Part shown: in pieces, positions 30,364 to 43,121 of the stretch
How the letters are laid out: every line of letters begins with the position of its first letter
Numbering within the stretch: position 1 is the stretch's first letter
Program-made: the position numbers and the translations under genes
Source: Saitoella complicata NRRL Y-17804
Lineage: Eukaryota > Ascomycota > Saitoellomycetes > Saitoellales > Saitoellaceae
DNA length: 64,000 nucleotides
NCBI RefSeq assembly: GCF_001661265.1
Contig: NW_017567005.1
Coordinates: forward strand, 124,001 to 188,000
Direction of reading: 5' to 3'
Notes under the pieces: generated by a model
The model's database searches: none
Seen by the model: only the letters and a program-made list of their open reading frames with translations
What the model was told of the DNA's origin: nothing

Positions 30364-33300
30364 CTATGCCGCCGAATGGATATCCACCAACAATGCTTCA
30401 TCAACCTGACTTTTGCGGTAAGCCTCCTCGGCCATCTCACGCAAAGCCTCAAACTCTCCAGATTGTTCACACATACTCCTAAAAATACTTCCCTCGTCCT
30501 GGATCAGTACGTGCGGGTGATCATATTCTTTCAATTCACCATGATCCAGCACCATTACTTTGTCGTAATCGATGATTGACCTGAGACGATGTGCGATGGT
30601 CAAGATCGTTGAGCCACTGAATTCGGATCTGATTGTCGTCTGGATCTTCGCGTCGGTAGCGAAGTCGATGGATGCAGTGGCTTCATCCATGAGAATCAAG
30701 CGAGGTGCTTTCAAAAGTGAGCGGGCCACACACATCAATTGCCTCTGTCCCTGTGACAGATTGCCTCCACCCTCAGAGACGGCAGATGAGAGATCTTCAA
30801 ACACGTTGGCGTTGATGCCATTACCGTCAGCCTCGGTAGAATCTCCAACCAGATGCACACGGCGCAGCGCTTCAGCGACTTGCTCGTCGGAGAAGTGGTT
30901 GAAGGGGTCGAGATTTGACCTAATTGTGCCCGCGAAAAGAGTGGGATCCTGAGGAATGATGGTGAGGGCATTTCTCAGGTCAGTGAGACCGATCGTGGAA
31001 ATATCCACGCCATCAATGGTGATGCTTCCTTTAGTTGGCTCAAGGAAACGAAAGAAGGCACTTGCGATAGTTGATTTTCCAGCACCTGTACGCCCACAAA
31101 TACCAACCTTCGAGGCTGGAGGCACATCAAACGAAACTCCCTTGATCACAGGAGGGAGTTCCGGGGCATACTTGAGTTCCAGGTCCTTAACCATGACAGT
31201 TCCCTTTTGGGGCCAGTCAGACGGTGGCCGGTGGTTCTCGACAATCTTCGAGGCTTCCTGCTCTACATGAAGGTATTCGCGAATACGTTCCACCGAGTTG
31301 AAGTTCATCTCGTTCACCGCATACAAACGAACAACCCAAAGCATGTGCTCAGTGAACGTGATGGCATAGGTCAACGACAATCCAGCCAAACCTGCATCAA
31401 GTCTGTCAAGGTTCAAAGCGATGAGCACACCTGCAAAGAAAGCCACCAATGCTCCTGCAGCGTCGACGCGGATACTCAACCATCGGTTCGTAACCCACAA
31501 GTAGAAGAATGGACGGTTGTTGCCATCGACCTTCTTGAGGTTATCCCGAATGAACCGCCTTTCTTCTCCGTACGCACGAATTGTGGAAATTCCTGCAAGA
31601 GTCTCCCCAAAGTGCTGGTAGATAGGTGATTTGGAGATGGACTCGAGACGCTTCAATTCTCTGGACGTCCTAAGGTAAAGCACGCCGATCACAACGTACA
31701 GGATTGTGATGAACACACCAGCAATCAAGAACCCAGGAGTGATGACCGTAATCAGGATGACGACCGTCGTCACACTCAAAACGTCATTGAAAAAGGCCAT
31801 GGCCATGACAGCAAGCTCCTGGTCAACCGTTTCGATGTCTTTGCTAAAACGGTTCATGATTCGACCAAGAGGGGTAGAGTCAAAGAAGCGGACTTTAGCA
31901 CTCATCACAGCATGCAACATGTCGTTGTACAAACGGCCAGATGCACACCAACTCCCATAGAACACAACAGCCATCCTCATGAATGTAGCGATCATATAAG
32001 CAAATGCAAGGGCAGCGTAGACACCCAAATAGTAATTCAGGTCGATGCTCTGGGTCAAAGCTTCCACCAGCGGCGTCTCCTGATGGAAGTACGCGCCGAC
32101 CGTACTGAACGAGATCTGTGTCTCGGCCCGAGCAACATGCCTGCTTGCACCGACCGGTTTAGAGGCGTAAGTGGTCTTGACTGCGGATGAGTCCGCCGTG
32201 TCATAACTTGCAGCCCACTTTCTGATCCAATAGCTCTGACTGACATTAACGAGCTGGCACAAGAGGAAGCACAGGAGGAGCAGCATCCAGTAACCCCAGC
32301 CTCCCATCGCCTTAGCGTACACGAAGTACACCTCCCGACTAACAGAGCCTTCAGTTTTTGTCTCCTCCTGAGTCAGCATTACTGGCGCTTTATGTTTGTC
32401 CTCGTCCTTCTTAGCCTCCATTGCGTCATGTCTAGCACCTTCTTGCTCCTCGATGACCTCGTTGATCTCCATGACCGAAGGCGCACGCGAAGGCAGTCTT
32501 GAAGTAGCACGCGATGGGTCGCGAGAGACGGATGCCTTCAACAACTCTTCATCGTCCGCAAGGACGCCCAAGTCGACCATCTGTTCCGGGGTTCCCTGAG
32601 CCTTCACCACTCCATTATCCATGACGACCACGTGTGACGCCCCAGGCAAACAGAGGGAGACATTATGGGTAACCAGGATTTGCGTACGGTTATCCATCAA
32701 CTTTCCAAGAATGCAGTTCGCGTAAATCCACTGAGCCGTGTGGGAATCAACAGCGCTGAGACAGTCATCTAGCAAGATGTAGCGAGAGTTCGAGTACAAA
32801 GCCCTCGCAAGAGAAATACGTTGCTTCTGACCACCAGACAATGCAATACCCTTGTCACCAACTTCAGTCTGATCACCAGCATTCAAGATTTCCAAATCGC
32901 GAGTCAAGGCACAAGCACGGATAACTGCGCTGTACCTCTTCTTGTTGTATGGACTTGCGAAGAGGATGTTGTTACGAATCGTGTCATTGAGGAGCCATGC
33001 TTGCTGAGCGCAGTAGGCAACGGACTCAGTAAGTCCAGTTTGTGGGTCAATAACCATTTGTTCACGTGGTCGGCCACCACCTGGGAGGTAGACCTCACCG
33101 TCGATGGGTGTCATCTCACCTAGCAAGGCCATAAGAAGGGAACTTTTGCCACTTCCGGTAGGTCCAACGATCAAACTGAGTGCGCCCGAAGGAAAGCGAA
33201 CGTTCAAATCTCGAAGTTGGAATGCAGATTTGCCAGCGACCAGAGTACCTTCTCGTTCAAGTTCCGCCTTGCTTGCCCATGTAAAGTTAGCATTCTTAAA

Positions 33301-35323
33301 CCCAACAAATGGGCCCTGTTCGTCGTGCAGCTGTTGGCTCAGCTGCTCGTACTTCAGGGTCTCCTCCTCATCAAGAAACTTCTCCACACGATTCAACGAG
33401 ACCTTGGACTGAAGAACATTGGTGAGCATATCAGCCAACTGATCGAGAGGAATGCGCAACACATTGAATAGGGACAGAGATGTAAAAGCCACCGGTGCAG
33501 TAAGCTCTTGATGAGCAATCTTTGTGTACACAAAGAAGGTTACCAAAGTGATGATAATCGGCGACGCGTAGAATACAAGTCCGGCGAAGCACCAGAACGT
33601 GAAACGTCTAGCAAGCTGCTTCAACTCAGCTCTTCTGGTCTCGTCCACAAGAGCGAAGAAGCGCTCCTCCCAAGCAAAGTACTTGATGATACGAATACTG
33701 GACATGATCTCGTTCATTGTGTTGATTCTCTTGTCCGTGACAGCCATGAGCTCTCCTTGAATCTTGCTGAAGGTGCGTGAGATGTAGTAGTTCAGCGGCA
33801 TAAGCAAGAACATGCTGGCAACACCTGCAATGGCAGACCAACCGAGCACACGGTAGAGAAGGAAGATGGCGACGATGATCTGGATAGGAACACCAGCCGT
33901 CAGGTAATGCAAGTACGCGCAGATTTCAGCCACTTTGAATGCGTCAACAGCCATCAAGTTGATGATAGCACCGTGATTTGCCGGGTCAGCGGTCTCCTCC
34001 TTCTTGTCCTTATCATCCTTGCTTTTGTCTATGTCTTCGAGATCTTTAGCCTCGGCCGCAGCCGCGGCTGCTACATCTCTCCTCCTCAATGCCTTGCTGT
34101 AAACCTCTCCGATGATGATGGCACGGAGTCGAATACAGATTCTGCGACCAATGTACAAAGCTTGACCGTTACCAATACTGCAAGCGACTGTTCCCACGAA
34201 CAACCCGATGATGTACAGCCACAGCAACTCACGAGACGTTCCTTCAGGTTTGTCTACCAGCTCGAGAATCTGCTTCAAGCAGAGCACAGGAGCGAAGGTA
34301 AGGAGCGAGTAGCCAAGGGCCCAGAACGTCTGTGCCCACAGATACCTGTCAAAAAACCTAATCAAAGTCCAAGCAAGGGAAGATGCTCTCTTGGTCTTGC
34401 GGAATGCATTCACAACCTGGTAAGCATGGTCATCCCTGCGGAGATCCCAAACGTCACTCATCTGTAGCGATTTGCGGAAGCCCTTGTAGATGATTGCATT
34501 GACCCAACTGAAGGTGAAGGTCGAGAAGACAGAGGCGAGAGGCTCGGTACTAGGCTCGAGGTCGCCTCCACTGTAGGACTTGACCGGCTCATTTCCGATG
34601 CGCTGCGTCAAAGCGATCACACAAAGTCCAGTGACCATAGCAAACTGATGCAAAATAAGGACGAACTTCGTTTCAGAGATCGTATGAATGACAGCCGACC
34701 TTGCTTCGAAGAACACGATAGGCAAGTGCAGGAGGTAGATCAAGAGGGTGTGGTACCACAAGCTTGGGCTCTGCTTTCTCGACCATTTAGGTGCGAATAG
34801 TCGTGTAAGGACCACCACAGCCACATATGACCATGCAATCAACCCTCCAATTGGCTTCCACCCATTCTTCTTCCACTTTCCTTCTGTGCGTAAAATGAGC
34901 TCAGCAAGGTGCACTCCCATTAATCCCAATGCCAACAACAGCTCCAGAACCACAGTGACCTGTCTTCCCCATGGCTTATCCTCTGAAGCCTCTATTTGTT
35001 CGTCTGTTTCTGGTGCAACTTCGTCAAACTCATCTTCGGATTCGGATGCGTAATCTTCTTCGTCTTCGGCGGTCGACAGTAGAGGGTGGTATCGGTGCGC
35101 CGAGAGTGATTGCCATGCTGTTCGCACAGCCCTGAGAATTAGGAGCAGTAGAGAGCATGTAATGAGCAAGAGAGGTATGAACACGTCGCCGTAGCTATGG
35201 TGGACATGGTTAGCAGACCGACGCCAAGGCATGAAGAAAGAATGCGACGTACTCCCGTCGAAAACACTTGGTAAAATCATCGCCAGACCATATACCGTCC
35301 TTGCAATGCATGAAATTTCCCAT
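30364..35323 (-). CDS. ABCC-type (MRP/Ycf1/Ybt1-like) ABC transporter
   Basis: Full-length vacuolar-type ABC exporter of conjugates or bile-acid-like substrates. Exons 35253-35323 and 30364-35194 (58-bp intron, branch GCTAAC) give 1633 residues. Splicing yields the family N-terminus MGNFMHCKDGIWSGDDFTKC, replacing a longer unspliced reading. Layout: TMD0 (about 25-260), TMD1, NBD1 (Walker A from about 701, GPTGSGKSS; signature LSGGQKQR; LLDDCLSAVD, with Asp at the catalytic-Glu position as usual in ABCC), linker, TMD2, NBD2 (Walker A about 1391, GRTGAGKST; LSQGQRQ; LMDEATASID). The Ser/Arg/Pro linker with RDPSRATSRLPSRAPS looks phosphorylatable. The exact subfamily is not decided. Confidence 0.93.
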
Positions 35324-35542
35324 GCTCGATGGTCTTGGACGGATCGGAGAGCAGCTGGCCCTTCAGGTTGTCGTCGGGTATACTTTTGGACAAGCTGCCC
35401 GCTGCGCATAGCGAGATGACATCGAGTCGCGTATACTGCACAGACATGCACAGTAACGTCAAGAGACCGTTTTTACGAAGGTACACGCAAGCATTTACTG
35501 CGAAATATATGTGGATTATTCAGGTATACTACATCTTCCTTC

Positions 35543-36282
35543 TTACACGCGCTCAGCAACCTTGGGCTCCCAAGCCTCGTACTTGCGCTTCACTGTTGCG
35601 TATGGCTTGTACCTTCCCGTCGACATCGAAACGTTCGGCAAAAAGTCTTTCTCCCACTTACGGACACCGGTCTGCATCATCTTGTCCTGTGTTGGTGGTA
35701 CGTCGACGATGCGGGACATCCAGGCGTGCCATCCGGGCTCAATCTGGGCGGCGTCGAAGTTTGGCGAAGCGTAATCCACCCAGCGGTCACGCACTGTAAT
35801 CACATAGATATTAGAGCTCATTCTCAAGGTGCAAGAAAGCTGTACACGTACAAGGAAGCTCCTCGATGTTCTCGAAGTACTTGTTGCCGAATCTATATGC
35901 TGCGTCAACTCTATCCCATCATTCAGCGCACGGGCGCACGCAAAGGCTCACCTGTCAATCCCCACCAAAGTACCAGCCTTGGTGTCACCGATATAGTTCA
36001 GCTGATGCCAGAAGTCCTGCACAACGAAACATCAGCACGCCGTCGCCTCGTCTTGATCCGCGGATGCCCACCTTCAATCCGATCTTCCTGAGGTTTGATA
36101 GAGTACGGGTGATGCTAGACACTGCAGAGAACGGTCAGTGCATGCTCCTTCCGAACGTATCGCCTTGGTCCCGCTCACTTTTGTCTTTTGGTTATGTTCA
36201 GTGCATTCACGACCGTTGACTGGTCGACACGCACATCTGCGGCTTCCTGCAATCCATGCACGTGAAGCGTCCCCCACCCCAT
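35543..36282 (-). CDS. Complex I accessory subunit NDUFA12 (B17.2/13 kDa type)
   Basis: Peripheral subunit of mitochondrial NADH:ubiquinone oxidoreductase near the Q module. Five exons (36179-36282, 36072-36114, 35952-36016, 35852-35892, 35543-35793; introns 55-64 bp) give 167 residues. Hallmarks appear across junctions: NYIGDTKAGTLVG, DRFGNKYFEN, RDRWVDYASPNFDAAQIEP and GWHAWMS. The N-terminal exon (MGWGTLHVHGLQEAADV) is less conserved; a start further in is possible. The first acceptor uses TAG/CATC. The form ELPLRxRWVDYA is characteristic of filamentous ascomycetes and was a main clue to the organism. Confidence 0.9.
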
Positions 36283-36461
36283 GAGCGCCAAATCAACAGG
36301 GCCGAGTCTGTATTGTGGAATGGCACGGAAACCCCAAGTAGGATAAGAGCAAGTCCTTTGACAGAAGATGTTTCTAATTTTATACTACCTTCACATCTTT
36401 GTCCAAATCAAAGAATGTGACTTCAGTATGTGTGCATGGAAGCTTTCGCATGTCACACCTT

Positions 36462-39094
36462 TCACCTCGGGCCCGGACTGTCATGCCATACCGGAGATGA
36501 CCAACCCTGCAATTGCAAGGCATAACTCCTTCGTTGTGCCTCAGTGGGCTCCTGGATGGGCGTTGGAAGAAGCGAATAGCCACTTGCCGCATCAGCAGTC
36601 AACTGAACGCCTGCGTTTCCTGAGGACGGCAGAGCAGGGCTGGCAAGAGGATGCCCCACTTGACTAGGTGCATTCCATATATCACGTCCTTCCGGTTGTT
36701 GAGGTTGACTGAAAGGCGCAGCCAAAGCAGAACTTCCTCTTCCGAAACTCAACACTCGCGCTAGAAGATCAGCTGCAGTCACAGCCTCGGCCGCTTCCTT
36801 CTCTTGCTGAGTCGGTGAATGTTGCGTACGCGCCGTCACGGGCCTATTATGTCTACCACCAAAAACGATCTCCTCCTTCTCGTCAGGCGGAGGTGGTGTT
36901 TGCCCACCGCGTGATCCGACGATATTGTCAACCATAGCACCGACACTGAACGCCATTGATGATTCTGATGCCACGGAGGGGGCCCCTTGTCGGGCTTTGG
37001 GAACGGTAGGTTGGCCAGGTGGGGGCATGAGTTCTCCTGTTACGTCGTGGATGTCACTGTTGTTGATACTCGGCGTGTTTCCGTAGAACGAAGGTGTTTG
37101 AAAGTTAGGCGGCGGAGGTGTATGGTCGCCTGTAGGCGTGCTCGTGTACGGAACTCCTCCAAGGTCATTGGACGGTCGTGCTGCCGGTTGCGATGAGTCG
37201 TACTGCTGCGAGGAGGAAATTTCCTTGGCGTCCTTTAAGATATCCATGATACGGAACAGCATCTCCTCGTTCGGGTGCACGCTCCCAAAACGCTCATCGT
37301 CGTTCAAGTCCACGATGACCTTACCTTTCTGAGGTTGACTCGACGTTGCACCCAAGGGCGCAAAACCAGCAAACATGACATCCTCTCTCAATGGGATGTC
37401 GAGAACCGGCACCCGATCAGGTGGAAACCTCTTTGCAAGCAGGTTCACGCACCGGTCATACGTCTCCCAAAATCTGTCAATAGAGGCCTGTGCGTTTCGA
37501 TCCGCTGAATATCGCACAAAGCTTCCATGGTTTGCGAGGAGCCACCTAGACGTCAAACGCACAGCTGGCAAAGACCGGCGCATGATTGCAGTGATGCGCT
37601 CAGCGAAGTCTGCGCCTGCGCCAATGTGACTGGGCTGTGCAGCAGCGGAATCTGCAACGATCTCAGCTATCAAAACGCTGAACAGGGTGCTGCCACAATC
37701 AAGGGCTATGCGCAGGAAGTTGAGTTCTCGGAGGTGAGAAAGAACGGGATCACTGCGGGCTGGGCCTGCTTGCGCGACGTAGAGGGCGGCAATGTTAATG
37801 GTAATCATTTTTGTGAGGAGTGGGCGTGCAAGGGATCTGTTGCGCAGGCTCTTTTCAAGCTTGTGTGTGAGCGGCTGGCAATCTGCTTGAAAGTTTGAAA
37901 CACTAGAAAGCATGTCAGATAACAAGGAATGACACAGAAGCTCCATACTTACTTTGTTCCCAAGTAGCAGGCCGCGTGTAGCCCAAGGAACAGCCGTAAC
38001 AGATCTTCGACCGGCAAATCCTCCTTCTTCAACCACTTTCCCACAGGCTCACCACCATCCGTCTTCTCCGTCCTCACAAACTTCTTCAACGCAAGCTCAA
38101 GGTTATCTTTCGCAACTGCAAAAGGCGAGCGGACAGCCAAAGCTCTGTAGAAGTAGTGCGCGACGGATACGACGTTCATGTCGTACGTGGCAAGGACAGC
38201 CATTTGATTGAGCGGCTGGCCATTCTCAGGACACAGTCGTTGCGCGAGGGAGTAGTAGCCGTTAGCGGGTGACCAGTCCTTGGCTTTAGTCGACTGAAGC
38301 TCGCGATAGCGCGACAAATCCCCGAGGATGATTAGGGTTCGCTGACAGGAAGCTCGAACGACCACCTTCACCTCAGGTCCGTAAGCGTTCGAGATGGGTG
38401 GATTATCCATTGACAACCCAAACTTGGTGACGATGGAACTGAGTTCATCGAGACCGAAGTGGCTGACGAGACGTTGAAAGAATGATCTGTAAAATTTCGT
38501 CGCATTCTTGATGTAATTCAGGTAATGCTGGGTCAACTTTCGCAATTCCACAGGGCGATTCTTTCCGTAAGCAGGTTGCATCTAAAGATGGGATGTTAAG
38601 CCGTTTTCTCCAAAAGAAATTGAGACGTTACCTTGCTGATCCTCTTGCGATAATCCTCGATAACACGATGATGAACCTTCAACCATAGCTTGTCTTCGAC
38701 ATCCTGCTCTTGAGCAAAGTTGAAGTCGAGGAACACGACGTTCTCGTATGCACTGCGAAGCTTCTGCAGTAGAAACGTAGCATCCGGGGAGAACGGCGCA
38801 TGCTCCCTCAATACTGATCGCAGTTCGCGCTCGATTTCCAGGGCTTCTCTGTAGAACACGGTCAGCATTTATCCAGCACAGTACCACCTTGGCATCGCAC
38901 TTGAACGCAGCCTTTGCCTGGTCATGATCGAAACCGGCGGACATAGCATACACCCTGAGCTGCTTCAGGCCTTGGTCGACTTGACTCGGCGTTGCGGTGT
39001 GGGCGCGCGCGGTTACCTGCAACCCCTGCAATTGACAAAACCTTAATTCTAATTATGACCCTTTCTTAACTTCCCTCGGAGCATTTATCGCCAT
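36462..39094 (-). CDS. EST1/SMG7-like protein (14-3-3-like TPR)
   Basis: Relative of Est1, Ebs1 and SMG5/6/7, acting in nonsense-mediated decay or telomerase recruitment. Proposed exons 39071-39094, 38952-39025, 38632-38848, 37953-38581 and 36462-37902 keep one frame (794 residues). The last three are secure: they contain LGDLSRYRE and SLAQRLCPENGQPLNQMAVL then YDMNVVSVAHYFYRALAV, the Est1 helical hairpins. The first two are a model: joining 38952 to 38848 gives QVDQGLKQLRVEALEIEREL, a smooth helix, but the only ATG reached (MAINAPRE) overlaps the exportin-4 start codon on the other strand. An alternative is ATG at 38949 with a 39-bp intron. The C-terminal 250 residues are disordered. Confidence 0.82.
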
Positions 39095-42000
39095 GGACTA
39101 TTCCCAGCTCCTGCAATCGCTCGAGTCGGTCTGTGGTGATGGTCTGCAAACTGCGAGAACCCGTACCCGTGCCGAGGAGGTGATTCAGTCCTTTAAGGGC
39201 ATGCAGCATTTACTGCCGGCGTGTCGGTTTGTTTTGGAGCATACACACAGTCCTCAGCTTCAGTTTCATTCTGCGGCTGCTGTTAGGGAGGCGGTTGCGC
39301 GGGAGTTCAGCGTATACCGTGTTGAGGATATCCAAGGGTTTGAGGGCTGGTTGTTGGAGTATTGCTCGAGCCGCATTCAAGTGCCTCGATACGTCAGGGA
39401 TGCTCTTATGTCCGCTGTGGCTACCATTGCGAAAAGGTTGATGCTCGAAACAGGGGAGCAGGAGGCATGGCTTCTTCTGGAGAAGCTGTGGCAGCTCCGG
39501 CAAGGCAACAAGGACCAGCAAGTTCTGTGTCTCAGCCTGGCAACGGCTCTGCTGGATGAATTCGGAACATCGAGTAAAAGCTCACCGCTCCGACTATCAT
39601 TGGAGATGCACCACCAGGCAAAGAAGATTTTCATGGATGTATGCTTGATTTACGTCTGGCAAATGGTGCTCGAGACACTTCATTCCCGTATCGCCATCAA
39701 CGCCGCTGCTGATGAACTAACCGAGGGCGAAGACGTCCTGCTGAACAATGCGATTACGGTGTCTGACCGAATCATCTCTTGGGACTTTCAGCATGATGAA
39801 GCCAACCCCGCTTTCGCGGGTTCAGTTCAGAAGGACGCTGATGCGGATGACCAAGATACGGATGAACTACCCCTACTCTTACCCGCTAGCTGGCAAGAAG
39901 CCGTCAACAACGACGTCATCGGCCTTCTCTTCATGGTATACCAGCGTCTTCAGGGAACCGCATCTCTTGCCTCCAATCACTGCCGTCACGTCCTCATCCG
40001 ACTTGCAAATGTCACGGGACCGGTGTTTACGACTAAGGATGCGGTAGAGAATTGGTGTCGGGCATTCTTGTCTCAGATCACTCCGTACTTGAAGGCTATG
40101 GTTACAGCGGGGAATGCTGTCACCGAGATCGGACCCCATTCCCTCGGACTCGCAAAAATGGCACGGGCTATCTTGGTTCCGGGCGTTCATACTGACGCAA
40201 TCCTGAACGGTGATGCGATATTATGGGAGTTCTTGGGTGCTGCAGCGGAAGCAATGATATGGCTATGCAGAGAGGCCTCACGAAACGGCGGAGACCATGA
40301 GGAGTCGTCTTGGTTATGGGAGGCATTCAACGGATTCGCGGGCGTTTGGGCGGAAATTCTGAAGAAAGTGAAGAGTCATGAGAACAATCAAGCCGTTCAG
40401 CATCTTAGGAGTGTGTGTGAGAGGGTGTCGGAGGCGTATGTTCAGTGTCGGTTGGAAAGTGCGGCGTGGAGTGTGGAGCATGAGAATGACGAGGAGCTTG
40501 ATATTGATCAGGATGAGAAGGACTGGGAACAGAATGAGGAGCAGCTTACGGTTGTTGCTACATTGGCGAGGGAGTCTCCGAAGACGATGGTGACTATGCT
40601 GCAGTTGTTGACGGAACGGGTGAATGCGTACAAGATGGCTCAGGCTCAGCAGCAGTTTGGGACACATGTCTATGTTCTACACGAACACATGCATTGGTTA
40701 CTTCTCGTCTCGGGTTTCGTCCTTGCTGAAGACCCTCACGGAGATCCTGAGAAACGCGTTACCTACGTCCTCCCTCACATCCCAGATATCTCGCAGATCG
40801 TACTGACGTACACCCAAATGATCGGTACAGAACAGGAAGAACTTTGGAGTCCGCAGGTTGTGGAGACGCTCTGGTGGTGGCTGGAGAGATGGACGCTATC
40901 ATATCTCTATGCCGACTCCTACCCGGCGTTCAGTGGCGATGCCGGACGTGAAATTGCGTCCTTTATCATTGATCGGATGAAGGCGCATATGGAGGGATGG
41001 GCGAGCGAGGCGAGTGTTATTTTGCAGATCGCGAAGACGTTGAAGACGTTTGCTGGGCATCAGAAGTTGCGGGATGGGATGTTGCTGACCCAGACCTTCC
41101 ATACGCTGGTGGAGTACCTCGTTAAGAATATTGAGAAACTTCCGGAAGCTGCGCATGGGGTTGTTGTCGAGACCGTTACAATCTTTGCGGCTGGTGCGAC
41201 TCAAGCGGATGTCAGGGCTCATTATATGAGTTTGGTCATGAACAGTGTGGAGAAGGACTTCGTTTCGTTGGTTCAGCGACCTGACTTTAGCAAGATTGCA
41301 CAGCAAAATGTGGTCTTCTCGAAACTTATTGACACGATGGACATGTTTCAGGGTCTCTGCCGTGGAGTTCAGCCGCAAACTGTCAACGAGATCTTTGACC
41401 TGGTCGCAAAGTACTCTCCTCATATGTTGGAGTTGCTCAAGACCTATGGAAGTGTTCCCGAAATGGTCATGTCCATTTTAAAAGTCTACGTCACTCTTGT
41501 GCAGTCCACTGAGATTGCTCAACTGGCACCCGAAGTGCAGACCGTGCTCACGCAGCATTCATTGGAGTTGATGAAGGTATATGACAGCATCACAAAGAGC
41601 CAGAAGGAGAGCCATGAGATTGCGGATGAGCCTTATGGTGACGTGATCTTGATCATGGAGTTTCTGTCAAATCTTGTGGCCTTGGATTTGCAACGCGCAC
41701 GGGCCCAGTCTGTCTCTTTATCGCAGTCCCCTAATCATGAGGTCATCCTTTACGGTTGGCATATTCTTCTACCCAAGGTTACTGCGGACGCTCTCGAGAT
41801 TCCGCAGGTTGCTATCAAGAACGCCAGTCTCATTCGCGACCTTGTGGAGTATTACCCGGATAAACTCACTGCTCTGCCGGACGAGGTGCTGGACACTATT
41901 CGTCGCGCTCTGTCGAGTAACTTGGGTAGCCCTGTGTATGAGGTCGTTGACTCCTTGTATCAAGGTATCTCTGCGTTCGCGTTGTTCGCCTATAGCCTCC

Positions 42001-42374
42001 AACGCAAGGGTGATATGGCGAGTTTGGCACGTCTTGCTGGACCTATCGATGGCCTCTTGGAGACTGCGCTGGGCAACCTCCTCTTCGGCCACGTGGTCAG
42101 TGATCTCGTCGGGCAAGCAGCCGCCGCACTCCTCCCGCTCATTTGCTGCAGTGAGCAGAAGTACGAGACGTTGGTACGCGGCCTGCTCGATCAACATGCA
42201 GCAAACCCGGATACGCATCAGAGATTGGTTAACGCGTTCACAAAGTTGACGGCTGCTATTCCGCCTGAACTGCCGGAGGGTATCACGCTGGCTAGGAGCA
42301 AGGAGTTGGGCGAGTTCAATAAACATTTGTTTGTATTTTTGAACGAAACTAGGGGCATTTTGATGCAGCGATGA
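39093..42374 (+). CDS. xpo4: Exportin-4 (importin-beta family)
   Basis: Karyopherin that exports eIF5A and other cargo in animals; fungal cargo is less clear. 1093 residues, intronless. The N-terminus shows the family pattern AEEVIQSFK...CRFVLEHTHSPQLQFHSAAAVREAV, then HEAT-type helices throughout. Diagnostic blocks include LLDEFGTSSKSSPLRLSLEMH, HMHWLLLVSGFVLAEDPHG, LIMEFLSNLVALD and near the end HQRLVNAFTKLTAAIPPE. An acidic insert (DELDIDQDEKDW-like, residues about 467-482) matches the one in human XPO4. The start at 39093 sits in CCATGG and agrees with family N-termini. Confidence 0.92.
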   Translation: MDYSQLLQSLESVCGDGLQTARTRTRAEEVIQSFKGMQHLLPACRFVLEHTHSPQLQFHSAAAVREAVAREFSVYRVEDIQGFEGWLLEYCSSRIQVPRYVRDALMSAVATIAKRLMLETGEQEAWLLLEKLWQLRQGNKDQQVLCLSLATALLDEFGTSSKSSPLRLSLEMHHQAKKIFMDVCLIYVWQMVLETLHSRIAINAAADELTEGEDVLLNNAITVSDRIISWDFQHDEANPAFAGSVQKDADADDQDTDELPLLLPASWQEAVNNDVIGLLFMVYQRLQGTASLASNHCRHVLIRLANVTGPVFTTKDAVENWCRAFLSQITPYLKAMVTAGNAVTEIGPHSLGLAKMARAILVPGVHTDAILNGDAILWEFLGAAAEAMIWLCREASRNGGDHEESSWLWEAFNGFAGVWAEILKKVKSHENNQAVQHLRSVCERVSEAYVQCRLESAAWSVEHENDEELDIDQDEKDWEQNEEQLTVVATLARESPKTMVTMLQLLTERVNAYKMAQAQQQFGTHVYVLHEHMHWLLLVSGFVLAEDPHGDPEKRVTYVLPHIPDISQIVLTYTQMIGTEQEELWSPQVVETLWWWLERWTLSYLYADSYPAFSGDAGREIASFIIDRMKAHMEGWASEASVILQIAKTLKTFAGHQKLRDGMLLTQTFHTLVEYLVKNIEKLPEAAHGVVVETVTIFAAGATQADVRAHYMSLVMNSVEKDFVSLVQRPDFSKIAQQNVVFSKLIDTMDMFQGLCRGVQPQTVNEIFDLVAKYSPHMLELLKTYGSVPEMVMSILKVYVTLVQSTEIAQLAPEVQTVLTQHSLELMKVYDSITKSQKESHEIADEPYGDVILIMEFLSNLVALDLQRARAQSVSLSQSPNHEVILYGWHILLPKVTADALEIPQVAIKNASLIRDLVEYYPDKLTALPDEVLDTIRRALSSNLGSPVYEVVDSLYQGISAFALFAYSLQRKGDMASLARLAGPIDGLLETALGNLLFGHVVSDLVGQAAAALLPLICCSEQKYETLVRGLLDQHAANPDTHQRLVNAFTKLTAAIPPELPEGITLARSKELGEFNKHLFVFLNETRGILMQR

Positions 42375-43121
42375 AATGGCGGATAGGAAACGCGTGGGAA
42401 ATGTGATGCATTCATTGCCAGGCGAAGTCCGAGAGACGGGCCCGGATGGCATCCACAAGGATATCTGTAGCGCAACTTAGAAAGAAGAGCAGCAAGACGC
42501 ATAGCATTCGATCAGCCCTATGGATACTGTCCGTATCGTTATACGCAAAGTAGAGGAATTCGTCTGTGTTACCTTACACACGGATGTAGGCGCGGCTGTG
42601 CCTGTCTCCGGATCGCAATGTAGGCTTTCGAATTCTAATGGCACCACTCCGGTCCGTGTTGACCTGTGAACGGGCTCGCATCCTTTGATGATACGCGATG
42701 TTCCGGATCCATTCAAGGTCCGCAACTACTAAACGTTATCAACCACAGCAGGAACTGCTAGCTGCGGCTGAAGCGCCTCGGAACCCAACCTGTAAATGAT
42801 ACGGTGCGCCGAATCCTCAATTGCGTGCGTAGCAGTTCCGGCCCACCGAAAACGCTCTTATCTCCACAGCTACCCAGTTATCGGTACCCAGTTCCTCAGG
42901 TGGTGTAACATCTCGGCTGTTAATTACAGCCGCCCTGCTTTATGATGCTGGCCTTTACCCAACGAATTGGTGCCGTAGGCCGTAGGGGTGGTGTGTGCGG
43001 GCCGCGCGGGATTGTCTACACTTACGAAACTACTCCTACAATTACCGGTCCCAACAATACCGTATAACGCTGCATGTGAAAAAAGCGACCTATATAACAC
43101 TATCAACCTGCTAACCCAGTT
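42375..43121. other. Intergenic region XPO4 to hydrolase
   Basis: 747 bp with no recognisable gene. It contains the XPO4 3' UTR and the promoter of the next gene. No repeat, tRNA promoter boxes or transposon fragment was recognised. Confidence 0.5.

Noticed and set aside
35324-35451. Longer N-terminus for the ABC transporter
   Set aside because: The spliced model from ATG 35323 gives the CKDGIWSGDDFTKCF family N-terminus; the unspliced frame does not.
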